This document shows positions 25,550-34,943 of a DNA stretch of 64,000 bases, piece by piece. This DNA is from Flavobacteriales bacterium (lineage in GTDB: Bacteria; Bacteroidota; Bacteroidia; UBA10329). A program made the position numbers and the translations under genes. Numbering within the stretch: position 1 is the first letter of the stretch; each line of letters opens with the position of its first letter. The stretch lies in NCBI GenBank assembly GCA_020635535.1, contig JACJZP010000008.1, positions 1 to 64,000 on the forward strand, in the 5' to 3' direction. The notes under the pieces were generated by a model. It was not told the DNA's origin and searched no databases. It saw nothing but the letters and a program-made list of their open reading frames with translations.

Positions 25550-25795
25550 ATGCTTGCCACAGAACTCAAAGAACTGAAAAATCAGATGGAAACGCTAACG
25601 CTGTTGGTTCATCAGTACTCAGAACTGGAGTGGCTGTCTGAACCAAAACTGGTCCAGTTGCTGAACGTATCGAAGTCTTCGTTGCTGCGTCTACGTAAGT
25701 CTGGTCAGCTACGAGGCTCGACCCTTGGAGGAAGAGTTTTCTACAACCTGAAGGACGTCAACAAGCTATTACAGAAAAACTCGCGTCTGAAGTGA
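25550..25795 (+). CDS. Excisionase-like MerR-type HTH protein
   Basis: The ATG at 25550 is preferred to a TTG nine codons upstream. EWLSEPKLVQLLNVSKSSLL, RLRKSGQLRGSTLGGRVFYN and DVNKLL form the HTH_17 (excisionase/MerR-like) domain, preceded by a coiled-coil helix. It overlaps the integrase start by four bases (GTGA). Such Bacteroidota proteins control excision of the linked element. Confidence 0.75.
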   Translation: MLATELKELKNQMETLTLLVHQYSELEWLSEPKLVQLLNVSKSSLLRLRKSGQLRGSTLGGRVFYNLKDVNKLLQKNSRLK

Positions 25796-27039
25796 TACTG
25801 CCGCGAAAGAAATACACCTTGAAATTCATCGCCAAACCAACAGCAAATGGCGAGGACACCATTATCAGTATGCGTTTGACTGTAGACCGACAGAAAGTCG
25901 AACGCTCTCTTGGTCTAATTGGTAAGAAGGATGATTGGATTGCTGAAGAGGAGCGATTCTCCGAGTGCCTACAATATAACTGCAGTATCAACAGACAGCT
26001 TTCAGAGGTCAGAGGCCGAGTAGAAGAATGCTATCAGATAGTCCATCGGAAGGGCGTTACCCCTACCGCCAAACTCATTAGAGATGAATTCTATGGTGTA
26101 AAAGATACCCGTATTGCTCCTACTCTACTGGATTTCATCGAAGGCCATATCCTAACACTTTCTAAACTACCAGAAGATGAATTCTCTCCAGGCACCTTGG
26201 TTCAATACAAGGCGATGCAGAAGCGTCTTACAGCTTTCTTAGAGTCCATCAATGAGGAACATCTACTACTTAGAAACCTAACGAGAAAAATCATATATGA
26301 ATTTCAGGAGTACTTGACTACCACCCCTAGCCCTGAAACTGGCAGGCCCATCAAAGCTTCGAGCGCAGGGAAGTATCTCAGCAAGTTGCGCGCAATCATC
26401 AACGTTTCGATACAGAAAGAAATTGGTCCCGTCCGAAACCCGTTCAATGGCGTAAAAATCGCAAGAGCAGTAGCCAAGGTTCAGCCGCTTACTTGGGAAG
26501 AAATAGAGAAGATAATGAATGCTGACTTGAGCGGAACTAACGGCTTAGAAAAAGCTCGCGACCTGTTTTGTTGGTCGCTGTTTACGGGCCTTAGATTTAG
26601 CGAGAGTGCTTCAATGCGAAAGGAAGATGTCTATATCGAAAACGGTCGCTATCGTATGATTATTCGTTCTAAGAAATCAAGGGAAGTGTTTGATCGACCA
26701 TTGATCAATGAAGCCGTACAGCTTTACAACGAGCTGATTGAAAAATATGATGGCGAGTATTTACTAGGTAGGCTTTCCAACCAAAGAACCAATTCTAATT
26801 TGAAAATACTTGCAGATTTGGTGAAAATCAAACGCCCAATCAACCATCATCTGGCAAGGCACAGCTTTGCCACAACGGTGTTGATGGATAGAGGCACAGA
26901 GATCAAATTTGTAAGCCACATGCTAATGCACAGAAAGGTGGCTACAACCGAGCAGGTTTACGCAAAAATTACTCGAGAACTTGAGAATCGGGCAATAGAC
27001 GAAATCAACGAACGTACTGCGCTACGCAAGGTGTCATAA
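25792..27039 (+). CDS. Tyrosine recombinase (integrase) of the element
   Basis: 415 aa; GTG start fixed by overlap with the excisionase-like gene. The N-terminal arm-type domain, a SAM-like core-binding domain (about residues 115-215) and the catalytic domain are all present. Catalytic residues lie in FTGLRFSESASMRKED, HHLARHSFATT and QVYAKI. Typical of Bacteroidota integrases of conjugative or mobilisable elements. It is the last gene of the block that begins at 20849. Confidence 0.9.
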   Translation: MILPRKKYTLKFIAKPTANGEDTIISMRLTVDRQKVERSLGLIGKKDDWIAEEERFSECLQYNCSINRQLSEVRGRVEECYQIVHRKGVTPTAKLIRDEFYGVKDTRIAPTLLDFIEGHILTLSKLPEDEFSPGTLVQYKAMQKRLTAFLESINEEHLLLRNLTRKIIYEFQEYLTTTPSPETGRPIKASSAGKYLSKLRAIINVSIQKEIGPVRNPFNGVKIARAVAKVQPLTWEEIEKIMNADLSGTNGLEKARDLFCWSLFTGLRFSESASMRKEDVYIENGRYRMIIRSKKSREVFDRPLINEAVQLYNELIEKYDGEYLLGRLSNQRTNSNLKILADLVKIKRPINHHLARHSFATTVLMDRGTEIKFVSHMLMHRKVATTEQVYAKITRELENRAIDEINERTALRKVS

Positions 27040-27166
27040 CGGGAAATATCTAACAATCCAGATCACTACTAAGAAACAATTATCAATCATAACAATACAG
27101 TAATAAACCGCTTATCGAACAAGTAATTTGGGTAGGCTCTACGCAATAACGAATACAAACAATCAA

Positions 27167-27520
27167 ATGGAGGCCAAAAAGAATACGAATATGGAAAACA
27201 ACCTGACTGATGGTAGCGAAGACCTTTCGGCTATGCTGGAATTTGCTCTGGACAACTCCAAGTACGATGAAACCAAAAAGATTCAGCTTCATTTTTCCAC
27301 AACTTCTGATGAAAAGGCCTGGGATTTAGCCAAGATGCTACAGGGATTCCACGAATATGAACTCATCGACCTTGCTGAAGGAAAGGACGCTTGGTTAATC
27401 ATTGCCCGTACGGAGCCATTATTGATGTCTATAGATGATTTTCTAGGTTGGCAAGATACAATGGCGGATCTTGCATCGAGATTTAACGCGGATTTCGATG
27501 GCTGGAAGACAATATTGTAA
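27167..27520 (+). CDS. RraB-like (RNase E inhibitor-type) domain protein
   Basis: The ATG at 27167 is preferred over a TTG at 27128. IQLHFSTTSDEKAWDLAKML and the C-terminal ASRFNADFDGWKTI match the RraB/DUF695-type fold, whose members end in a yDGWg/e motif. E. coli RraB modulates RNase E; Bacteroidota homologues are mostly uncharacterised immunity-like or regulatory proteins. It stands alone. Confidence 0.65.
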   Translation: MEAKKNTNMENNLTDGSEDLSAMLEFALDNSKYDETKKIQLHFSTTSDEKAWDLAKMLQGFHEYELIDLAEGKDAWLIIARTEPLLMSIDDFLGWQDTMADLASRFNADFDGWKTIL

Positions 27521-27657
27521 GGTTGTATATGGAAGGGTCATATTGCCAATTTGAATAACTAGTTGGTAATTAGATTCAAATCAACCAAAAGAAAAAAATT
27601 ACATGCTTTTAACCTGAACGATCCATACCTTCAACCATCGATAACCCAAGATTACAG

Positions 27658-28680
27658 GTGATTGAGTTTCCTTTAAGTGAGATTGTGCTCGTTGCTGACA
27701 GGACGTATAAATCTTGTTTGTCCTCAGATGTTTTTGGCAACCAATTAGAACAGATTTCAGATGAATACTTTGAGGACCTTACTGATGGGTTTGGCAAATT
27801 ATGTCACTCACTTGTTCACTATGAATCTCCCAAGCAACTTGTGGACAACATTTCAACACACCAGAATTCTGTTGTTGTGACCGTTTACGGTGGAGCCTCA
27901 TCGGCAAATAGGATGGCTTTGGTCCCAGCTATCTGTGAGAGTTATGGAGTTAGATATGTCGGAGCAGATCCTTACGGTAGAATTGTTTGCCAAGACAAAG
28001 CCCTTTCAAAAGTGCTGGCTGGGCAGTTTGGATTGAAAACTCCAAAAGGTATTTGGATAGATAAACCTACACGTCTTGGATATATTGAGGAACTGAAGCC
28101 TCCTTTGGTTGTTAAACCTAACTTAGAGGGCAGTTCCATTGGAATAAATGAAAGTTCGTTGGTGGGGAACGTTGAGTTGGCCAAAATGATGGCTATTCAA
28201 CATCTGGAGGAGTTCTGTCAACCTGTCCTAGTAGAGGAGTTTGTCGAAGGAAGAGAGGTGTCCTCAGTATTAATTGGCTCTCGTGAGAATGTTGACGTTT
28301 TCGAGTGTTTTGAGGTCTACTATGAGAACGATGAATCTTATTTTGAAAATCACCTTTACACAGCAAAGGACAAACAGTTCTTCGGAGAACACATTTTGCA
28401 TCGATCTGCCAACCATCTTCTGAATGACAAGGAAATCACTTTAATGAAAAACCTGTTCAAGTCCTTCGGAAAAATGGATTTCATGCGAATTGACGGAAGG
28501 ATTACCGCAGATGGCTTTGTGTTGATAGAGCTAACCCCTGATGCGTATCTTGGTAAAGAATCAGAAGTTGACGATGCTGGTGTAAGACAAGGATGGAATT
28601 ATTCCGAAACCTTACAAAGGATTATTCATACCGCATTAATGAACTATCATACTCCATATTCCAGTTACACAAAAAGCTAG
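27658..28680 (+). CDS. D-Ala-D-Ala ligase-like ATP-grasp protein
   Basis: GTG start; no ATG is available upstream. The ATP-grasp core is visible: a pre-ATP domain (VVVTVYGGASSANR), PPLVVKPNLEGSSIGI, QPVLVEEFVEGREVSSVLI and MDFMRIDGRI. The metal-binding segment reads IELTPDAYLGKESEV where Ddl has E-x-N-xx-PG, so the usual Asn is Thr and the PG is changed. It is therefore probably not a housekeeping ligase but a peptide or amino-acid ligase of unknown substrate. The last 59 nt overlap the 3' end of the STAND ATPase on the other strand. Confidence 0.75.
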   Translation: MIEFPLSEIVLVADRTYKSCLSSDVFGNQLEQISDEYFEDLTDGFGKLCHSLVHYESPKQLVDNISTHQNSVVVTVYGGASSANRMALVPAICESYGVRYVGADPYGRIVCQDKALSKVLAGQFGLKTPKGIWIDKPTRLGYIEELKPPLVVKPNLEGSSIGINESSLVGNVELAKMMAIQHLEEFCQPVLVEEFVEGREVSSVLIGSRENVDVFECFEVYYENDESYFENHLYTAKDKQFFGEHILHRSANHLLNDKEITLMKNLFKSFGKMDFMRIDGRITADGFVLIELTPDAYLGKESEVDDAGVRQGWNYSETLQRIIHTALMNYHTPYSSYTKS

Positions 28681-31072
28681 TGGCTCTGTCAATGGACCCA
28701 GTAAAATGAAGCTCGTCTTCAATTGGTATTTCTGGACATCCCCGAAACCACTTGTTCCAAAGTGCATCATTTGGAATTCCAATGTCATGCATCACGGAAA
28801 CATAGAATTCCACCTTTGACATGTCCTCTATCCGTTCGTAAAACTTAAGGATATTGTAATAGGCAAAGAGTAGAATTTCCGTACTGGCAAAGCTTCTATT
28901 ATCAATGATTCTAATCATCGTGTCAATCACTCTGTCGGCCTCTGACATACGATCTTCCCAATCCAGGATTGCTAAAAAGTTCATGTTGATTGCAAGACGC
29001 TCAAAATCCCCAGTTGCAGTTGAAAGTGCTTGTCGCAATAGACTTTCAGCTTCACGTAAATTGGATTTCTGCATAATGTGCAGAACAGCCAAATTATTGA
29101 ATAGAGTATGCCTCTCTGTGACAACATCACCTAATTCAATATTGGCTTTGTGAAACTGCTTTCGAGCTTTCTTATAATTACCTGTCAATCCCAAGTGGAC
29201 TCCGTAGGTAATTCGCGAAAAAGCTGCTTGCCTAGCAGCTTTATATTCTTTGAAAACGGCAATACTCTCTTTGTAGTAGGGAAGGCTGTCACGAAATGAG
29301 AATACCAACTCAGCATTTCTTAGTAGGAATCCGTATTCAAAGCACTTGGTAAAGCGCTCATTTCGATACAAGAAATTGAATTCCTTTTCTGCTTCTGCTG
29401 AGTTACCGATGTCAAAATTTGTCACCAGTTTCACTAGTCTCAGAGCCAATTCTTCATTAATGGTCTTTGCTATTGGAATATGTGTCTCACAGTACTGAAT
29501 TGCTTCTGAATGCTTACCAACCTGTTCAAGTAGAATGGCATTTAGAACTATTCCTGTTCTTCCTAAATCTGGAGATTCCTGTAGGACCTGAAAGGCCGAT
29601 TTGGCTCGACCAAGTTTATACCATAACTCAATCAGCCAAACATTAATCAGTCTGACCCTATTGGAGGATCCCAAATGTTGTTTTTGCAGGAGGGCGTTTT
29701 TCGTTTGAGCTACGTATTCCAGCATACGCTCCGGTTCTCGGCTACGTAAACATTCATAACTGATCAAATCAAGCAGTTCATATATGCGATCGGTATCTTC
29801 CAGATGAGAAGCGTAGGAGAGCACCTTGGATAGCACAAATCCTTTTGACATATATAGGTCTGACCTTCCCTCAAGAAAGGTGTTGTATGTTCCATACCAA
29901 TATTTCTGGGCAAGCAAGGTGTGAACCGTAAAATCAGCGAGGCCTGTTAACTCAGTTGAAATGGTATCATGTGCAATTGAAACGCGCCCAGCCTCAATTC
30001 CTACCAAAGACTTTTCAATGAGAGAATCAACAATATGATTGACATCAAAAAGGAGGTGTTTAGCGGCCTTGAAATTACTGAGGCCCAGAAGAAGGCTCTT
30101 CGGGGCTGGTTCATTATGCCAGTAAAGTACATTCAAGACAAAACGTTCATTGACAGACAAAGACATCAGGTGTTCTTTGGTTGCGCCATTAACATCCGTA
30201 GGCATTAACGGAGTGTCTGAGATATTGTACTTCAACCTAGAAAGTATATCTACAAGCGGTCTTAGATTGCCTTCCCATTGAACAAAAGACTGTTGTATCA
30301 GCTCCCAACTTACTTCTGGGTGCTCATCTAGAATCTTCTTCACATCAGAAAGGTGAAGAGGCTCAACATTCAAAACTCCGATTTCAGTATCCTGATCAGC
30401 GAAATATTCTATTACTTCAGTTATACTCAGACCTGATTTATCTCCTTCGGTGTACTCAAGTAGGAACAGGCAATTGTTACATTCCTTCGAAATGTCAGAC
30501 AGAAATCTCATTGATATAGCATCGGCAGCTTGGATGTTTTCAATGTTGATAATAAGTGGCTGTCTTTTACTTTCTGAGGCTAGGTAGTTTGCCACAAGCG
30601 TCTGGGGCTCCGAGTTAGTGGATTGGAAGACCGATTCTTCATCAAATTCGTCCTGTCCAGTTATCAGGTCGAACAGAGTCCTGATAGAGTAACCTCCTGG
30701 AACATTCGATGCAAAATCCTCCTTGAGACTTTTAGCAAATTTGGTAAGAACAATCTCTGAAGGTTTATTCTGTCTTAGAAATTGCTCGAATGTTAGTAGC
30801 CTATTATCAGACTTTGCATGGTCGTTTAAGGTTGATGCTGTCTTGTTAATAAAATAACCGTTCGTATAGGTATTTCGGTCAGCACGGTTTAATCGAACCT
30901 TTATTGCAGGGTGACTCTCATTCCATCGCAACACGAATGTCTCGGCAAGCGAACTTTTACCTACGCCACTAATGCCATTAAGCAGTACAATACTTCTAGA
31001 CTTACCAATTTGCTCCGTTCTAGCGTTGAGCGTTCGTATTTCTTTTATCCTGTTTACAAATGGGAAATTCAT
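28622..31072 (-). CDS. STAND-type ATPase with TPR-like repeats
   Basis: 816 aa. The Walker A motif LNGISGVGKSS is at about residues 32-41 and LIINIENIQAAD near 173 fits Walker B of AAA_16/STAND NTPases. Residues from about 450 to 760 form tandem helical pairs resembling TPRs (for example ARKQFHKANIEL, EAESLLRQAL). No enzymatic effector domain is obvious at either end. STAND proteins with helical sensors act as signal or phage sensors (Avs-like) or as transcription regulators. The tail-to-tail overlap with the ATP-grasp gene is notable. Confidence 0.75.
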   Translation of the reverse strand: MNFPFVNRIKEIRTLNARTEQIGKSRSIVLLNGISGVGKSSLAETFVLRWNESHPAIKVRLNRADRNTYTNGYFINKTASTLNDHAKSDNRLLTFEQFLRQNKPSEIVLTKFAKSLKEDFASNVPGGYSIRTLFDLITGQDEFDEESVFQSTNSEPQTLVANYLASESKRQPLIINIENIQAADAISMRFLSDISKECNNCLFLLEYTEGDKSGLSITEVIEYFADQDTEIGVLNVEPLHLSDVKKILDEHPEVSWELIQQSFVQWEGNLRPLVDILSRLKYNISDTPLMPTDVNGATKEHLMSLSVNERFVLNVLYWHNEPAPKSLLLGLSNFKAAKHLLFDVNHIVDSLIEKSLVGIEAGRVSIAHDTISTELTGLADFTVHTLLAQKYWYGTYNTFLEGRSDLYMSKGFVLSKVLSYASHLEDTDRIYELLDLISYECLRSREPERMLEYVAQTKNALLQKQHLGSSNRVRLINVWLIELWYKLGRAKSAFQVLQESPDLGRTGIVLNAILLEQVGKHSEAIQYCETHIPIAKTINEELALRLVKLVTNFDIGNSAEAEKEFNFLYRNERFTKCFEYGFLLRNAELVFSFRDSLPYYKESIAVFKEYKAARQAAFSRITYGVHLGLTGNYKKARKQFHKANIELGDVVTERHTLFNNLAVLHIMQKSNLREAESLLRQALSTATGDFERLAINMNFLAILDWEDRMSEADRVIDTMIRIIDNRSFASTEILLFAYYNILKFYERIEDMSKVEFYVSVMHDIGIPNDALWNKWFRGCPEIPIEDELHFTGSIDRATSFLCNWNMEYDSSLMRYE

Positions 31073-31198
31073 TCGATAATCTTGGGTTATCCTTCATTCA
31101 AGCCTGAATGATTTAATAGAAACAAGTCGGACTAAAATTCATTTCCCAACCCAAGCCATCCGTTAAGCGTAAGCCCACCCTAACTAAAAACAACCGTA

Positions 31199-32137
31199 AT
31201 GACCCTACTAACAAAAGTCATCGACAATTTTCTGCTTCACTGTCAATTCGAGAAGCACTTAAATGGGAAAACGCTTAAAGCGTACTCTACAGATCTAGTT
31301 CAATTCCGAAAGTTCATCGACTCCGGCTCTCTATGTATTGAAGACATCACGAAAGAACAGTTAATCGCCTTTCATCGTAATCTGCATAAGAGTTACCGAA
31401 TAAAATCCATTAAACGTAAACTGGCCTGTATTAAGGCAATGTTCAATTTTTACGAGTTTGAGCATGATGATTTCATCAATCCGTTTCGAAAAATTCGACT
31501 GAAACTCAAGGAACCATTTAAGGTTCCGGTGGTAATGAACTTCACTGAGGTTCGAAAAGTCTTTGAAAAAGTATACTCCGAGAAGGAACGAGCTGAAGAT
31601 AAGGCTGCCTATTCATACAAGGAACTGGTCAGAGACTTAGCCTTTCTTGAATTACTCTTCGCCACAGGTCTAAGGGTTTCAGAGATAACCCACTTGAAAA
31701 CACACAACATTAACTTGTCAGAAGGACTGCTTAAAGTTCATGGCAAAGGAGGAAGAGACCGAGTGATTCAAATATGTAATTCCAGCGTTACGGATGCCCT
31801 GTTTGAGTATAGAGTACTCTTCAATGAACAAATTGAAACAACTGGTTTCTTCTTCATTAATAGACTAGGGTCAAGGTTATCAGAACAATCCGCAAGGGCA
31901 ATTGTCAAAAAACACGCAAAACAATTAGGCAATAAGAAACCAATTACCCCACACACTTATAGGCATACGTTCGCAACCCTTTTACTTGAGGAAGGAGTTG
32001 ACATAAAATACATTCAGCGACTTCTTGGCCATAGCTCCATCCTGACAACTCAGATTTACACCCATGTAAGTTCTGCCAAGCAGCGAGAGATTCTTACCAC
32101 CAAACATCCTCGAAACCGTATGGCAATCTCTGTTTAG
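31199..32137 (+). CDS. XerD-like tyrosine recombinase
   Basis: 312 aa, the XerC/D size. An N-terminal core-binding domain (LNGKTLKAYSTDLVQFRKF) is followed by a catalytic domain with Arg (FATGLRVSEITHLK), Lys (HGKGGRDRVIQ), HTYRHTFATLL, LLGHSSI and Tyr (IYTHV). Such XerD-like enzymes in Bacteroidota accompany integrons and mobile cassettes as well as chromosome-dimer resolution. It lies at the right end of the accessory region, with an 11-bp inverted repeat behind it. Confidence 0.88.
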   Translation: MTLLTKVIDNFLLHCQFEKHLNGKTLKAYSTDLVQFRKFIDSGSLCIEDITKEQLIAFHRNLHKSYRIKSIKRKLACIKAMFNFYEFEHDDFINPFRKIRLKLKEPFKVPVVMNFTEVRKVFEKVYSEKERAEDKAAYSYKELVRDLAFLELLFATGLRVSEITHLKTHNINLSEGLLKVHGKGGRDRVIQICNSSVTDALFEYRVLFNEQIETTGFFFINRLGSRLSEQSARAIVKKHAKQLGNKKPITPHTYRHTFATLLLEEGVDIKYIQRLLGHSSILTTQIYTHVSSAKQREILTTKHPRNRMAISV

Positions 32138-32227
32138 TTATCTTGAACCTCATCGTCTATAAGAGAAAAAACCTACTCTTACTTGACATACAATCTTACG
32201 TCATTGTTCGTCTCTGAGACCATCTTC

Positions 32228-32308
32228 TGTATAAGATTTCGGCACAATGCGCGTTGCTTTTTCGAACAACACAGAACCACGACTTTAACATCGTCAGAAT
32301 CTTATACA
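32228..32308. repeat. 11-bp inverted repeat behind the XerD-like gene
   Basis: TGTATAAGATT (32228-32238) and its reverse complement AATCTTATACA (32298-32308) flank 59 bp. It could be a recombinase site. The 230-bp gap 32138-32367 holds no gene. Confidence 0.55.
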
Positions 32309-32367
32309 CGAAAGAAGTGACTAAGTTTACACTACACAAATTCATTTAAACAAATAATTTCCTGTAA

Positions 32368-33381
32368 ATGAAACCCTTAAGCATGGCACTCATAATTGGA
32401 CTTATTTTTTTGGGAAGTCATCACACCTCTGCTCAAACAATTATTGATTCGAGCTCCGTATCACCTCTTCCTGGCGAACAGTTTATAGTGATAGGATGTG
32501 AGAGCTTTGGTGGTGACACGACCACTGGGACGAACCTTATTTGGGATTATTCAACCTCGTTTGTTGAAGAAGCTATTGATACAGTCATTTGTGAGCCGAT
32601 TGATTCGAATCTGGTTACAATCGGTGGTATTGGAAAATTTGGTGATGTTCAACTGACCCATTCGAATAATGAGATAGTTGAAGTTATTGGCCTTTTTTCC
32701 TCTAGCCTGAATATTGAAGCATATAAATCCGGTAATTATGTGGTTGGATCCGGTGGAATCTCGCTCATTTCACTTCCTGTACTCCTGGAAAGCACTGACA
32801 CGGCTTACTTCAATTATTATCCAACGGGGGAACCTTGGTTTATTGAAGGAGCGCGCTATCTTCATGTCAACGGTCATGGCACCCTGCATCTTCCATCAGG
32901 CACATTTTCTGACACCTATCGAATTTGTATAATCAAAGATGGTAACTTGGTTTTTACGGATACGTGGCCATATCAAGTAATTCCGCATACAGATACGATG
33001 AATATTTGGTTAAAAGCGGGGATTCATTATCCCTTACTCATAACTCATACAGACCACTGGATAAAGGATTTTGGCTCTTATGATGTCCAATACCTGATGT
33101 CAGTCCTACCTGTTCATACTTATGAGTACACGGACAACCTGAATTACACTATTTATCCAAACCCCTCCACTGGTAATTTTCAAGTGGATTTAGGAACTAT
33201 TGATTACGCGATCATAAAGATGTTTGATATGCAGGGAACGCTAATCAATCAACTTAATGTAAATGGGCAAAACAAGGTCATTCTGGACAAACCTCCGGTG
33301 TCTGGAACTTACATTGTTCAGCTCACAACCAATCAGGGTATCTCTCACTCGCAATTGATCCATACTTTGAACATGCAATGA
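32368..33381 (+). CDS. Secreted protein with type IX secretion C-terminal sorting domain
   Basis: 337 aa. A signal peptide ends near TSAQ. The last 80 residues (YTIYPNPSTGNFQVDLG, IKMFDMQGTLINQLN, SGTYIVQLTTNQGISHSQLI) are a type A T9SS sorting domain, which directs export across the outer membrane. The rest is beta-rich with no recognised domain, so the cargo function is unknown. Single gene. Confidence 0.88.
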   Translation: MKPLSMALIIGLIFLGSHHTSAQTIIDSSSVSPLPGEQFIVIGCESFGGDTTTGTNLIWDYSTSFVEEAIDTVICEPIDSNLVTIGGIGKFGDVQLTHSNNEIVEVIGLFSSSLNIEAYKSGNYVVGSGGISLISLPVLLESTDTAYFNYYPTGEPWFIEGARYLHVNGHGTLHLPSGTFSDTYRICIIKDGNLVFTDTWPYQVIPHTDTMNIWLKAGIHYPLLITHTDHWIKDFGSYDVQYLMSVLPVHTYEYTDNLNYTIYPNPSTGNFQVDLGTIDYAIIKMFDMQGTLINQLNVNGQNKVILDKPPVSGTYIVQLTTNQGISHSQLIHTLNMQ

Positions 33382-33602
33382 ATGAACCGGCCACGATGCC
33401 GTTTCCTTCTTTGAGGATGAATTGCCCATCTGATTAAAAACCAGACAATTCTATGTGGGCATTGCGCACCGTTCTTAGACATTGACAAGTCAGTGACATT
33501 ACGAAAGCAGATTGAGTTGAATCATTGAAGCAGCATGTTTATTTCAGATGTGTTCAAAGTTTCAATCAATAATCCTGTGAATCCCCATTAGTCTTGGCTC
33601 AA

Positions 33603-33620
33603 CTATGACATATGTCATAG
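33603..33620. promoter_or_regulatory. 18-bp perfect palindrome, probable Crp/Fnr-type operator
   Basis: CTATGACATATGTCATAG is its own reverse complement. Its core TGACA-TA-TGTCA matches the core TGACA-CT-TGTCA upstream of the nos operon at 40672-40683. It lies 33 bp upstream of the ATG at 33653 and overlaps an earlier ATG, which it helps to exclude as a start. Confidence 0.7.
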
Positions 33621-33652
33621 TTACTCCCTGCTTCCATCAGTTGGCAAAACCC

Positions 33653-34045
33653 ATGAGACACCACATTTGCATCGTGAAGTCATATCTGACCATAGCTTTA
33701 GCACTGATCATGTTAATGCATGCTGCTAGCACATCGTTACTCGTGCTCAACTATCAGATGAACATGGACTTCGTTATCGAAAACTTCTGCGAGAACACGG
33801 ATAAGCCTGAAATGCACTGTAATGGCAAATGTCATCTCAAAAAGCAAATAGAACAGGAAGAGAATCAGAAATCTGAAAACCCAATTTCGGTAAATGAGGG
33901 TATTTCGTTTGTACTTACCATCGATGATCTCCCAACTTTCAGGGTTGATCAAGTAAGTCAATCAGAAATCATCATCAACAGTCCGTATTTGATGAAAAGT
34001 TATGGTTCACACCTTATTGGCGTGTTCCATCCGCCAAAAGTTTGA
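33653..34045 (+). CDS. Small membrane protein with Cys/Met/His copper-binding-like motif
   Basis: The ATG at 33653 is chosen because the earlier ATG (33605) lies within the palindromic operator. A hydrophobic segment (TIALALIMLMHAAS) is followed by NFCENTDKPEMHCNGKCHL, with three Cys, one Met and two His, a likely metal site that recurs in Bacteroidota copper and cytochrome regions. 130 aa. It heads a block with a FixH-like lipoprotein and a copper-type TonB receptor. Confidence 0.65.
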   Translation: MRHHICIVKSYLTIALALIMLMHAASTSLLVLNYQMNMDFVIENFCENTDKPEMHCNGKCHLKKQIEQEENQKSENPISVNEGISFVLTIDDLPTFRVDQVSQSEIIINSPYLMKSYGSHLIGVFHPPKV

Positions 34046-34117
34046 TTGAATTTCCCCTTACTGGCCTCCAAAAATGTGGAAGCCAACAAGCAATTTATTC
34101 AATCAAATACATTCAAA

Positions 34118-34936
34118 ATGAAGTTTTCAATCAAGTCCCTTCTATTGGGCACTGCTCTATTGAGCACCATTATAACGGGTTGTAAAAAAGACGACCCAAC
34201 GCCAGATGACAATACAACAGATTTACTTCTCATCGCCTCTGGATACACAGATGCAGGAAGCATGAAAGTAAAACTGTATGCAGTCGATTCGCTTTACTCG
34301 GCATACACACAGCTCTTTATTGAGGTGCGGGATTCGGCATCCAACGAAGTGGTAGAGAACGCACAGGTTACTATCATGCCGATGATGGACATGGGAAATA
34401 TGGAGCATTCAGCACCATACGAAAATCCCACTAGCACTGCTGCAATTGACGGCATGTTTCCTTGCAACGTGGTGTTTCAAATGCCAGGCGAAATGGGTTG
34501 GACATTGGATGTGACCGTGGACAATCTGACCAGCGGTTCTGGAACCGTTACCCTTCCACTTTCCGTGAAAAACCCAGCAGTGACGAGAACTCGGGTAATC
34601 ACTCCGGCAAATGACCCAAATGCGCGGTTGGTCATCTCCTATTTGCAACCATCCGACCCAAAGGTTGGAGTCAATGATTTTGAGATCACCCTGCACTCAA
34701 AAGAAAGCATGACGTCTTGGCCTGCAATTGAGAACTACACAGTTCAGATTGAACCTGAGATGCCATCAATGGGTCATGGTTCTCCGAATAACGTGAATCC
34801 TACGCACATCACGAACGGACATTACGAAGGACAGGTGAACTTTACCATGACTGGTCTGTGGCGCATCAACCTGACCATAATGGATGGCTCAACCGTTGTT
34901 GACAACACGGCTTATTTCGAGGTAACCCTTCAATGA
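34118..34936 (+). CDS. FixH/YtkA-like lipoprotein
   Basis: The ATG at 34118 is chosen over a TTG at 34046, because it gives a lipoprotein signal with lipobox TIITGC. Two domains each end in Met/His-rich stretches (MPMMDMGNMEHS and MPSMGHGS), then strands like GLWRINLTIMDG, as in FixH/YtkA-like domains. These are linked to copper handling and cbb3-type oxidase assembly. It probably sits in the periplasm or outer membrane as part of copper delivery with the TonB receptor 7 nt downstream. Confidence 0.7.
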   Translation: MKFSIKSLLLGTALLSTIITGCKKDDPTPDDNTTDLLLIASGYTDAGSMKVKLYAVDSLYSAYTQLFIEVRDSASNEVVENAQVTIMPMMDMGNMEHSAPYENPTSTAAIDGMFPCNVVFQMPGEMGWTLDVTVDNLTSGSGTVTLPLSVKNPAVTRTRVITPANDPNARLVISYLQPSDPKVGVNDFEITLHSKESMTSWPAIENYTVQIEPEMPSMGHGSPNNVNPTHITNGHYEGQVNFTMTGLWRINLTIMDGSTVVDNTAYFEVTLQ

Positions 34937-34943
34937 TCTAAAC

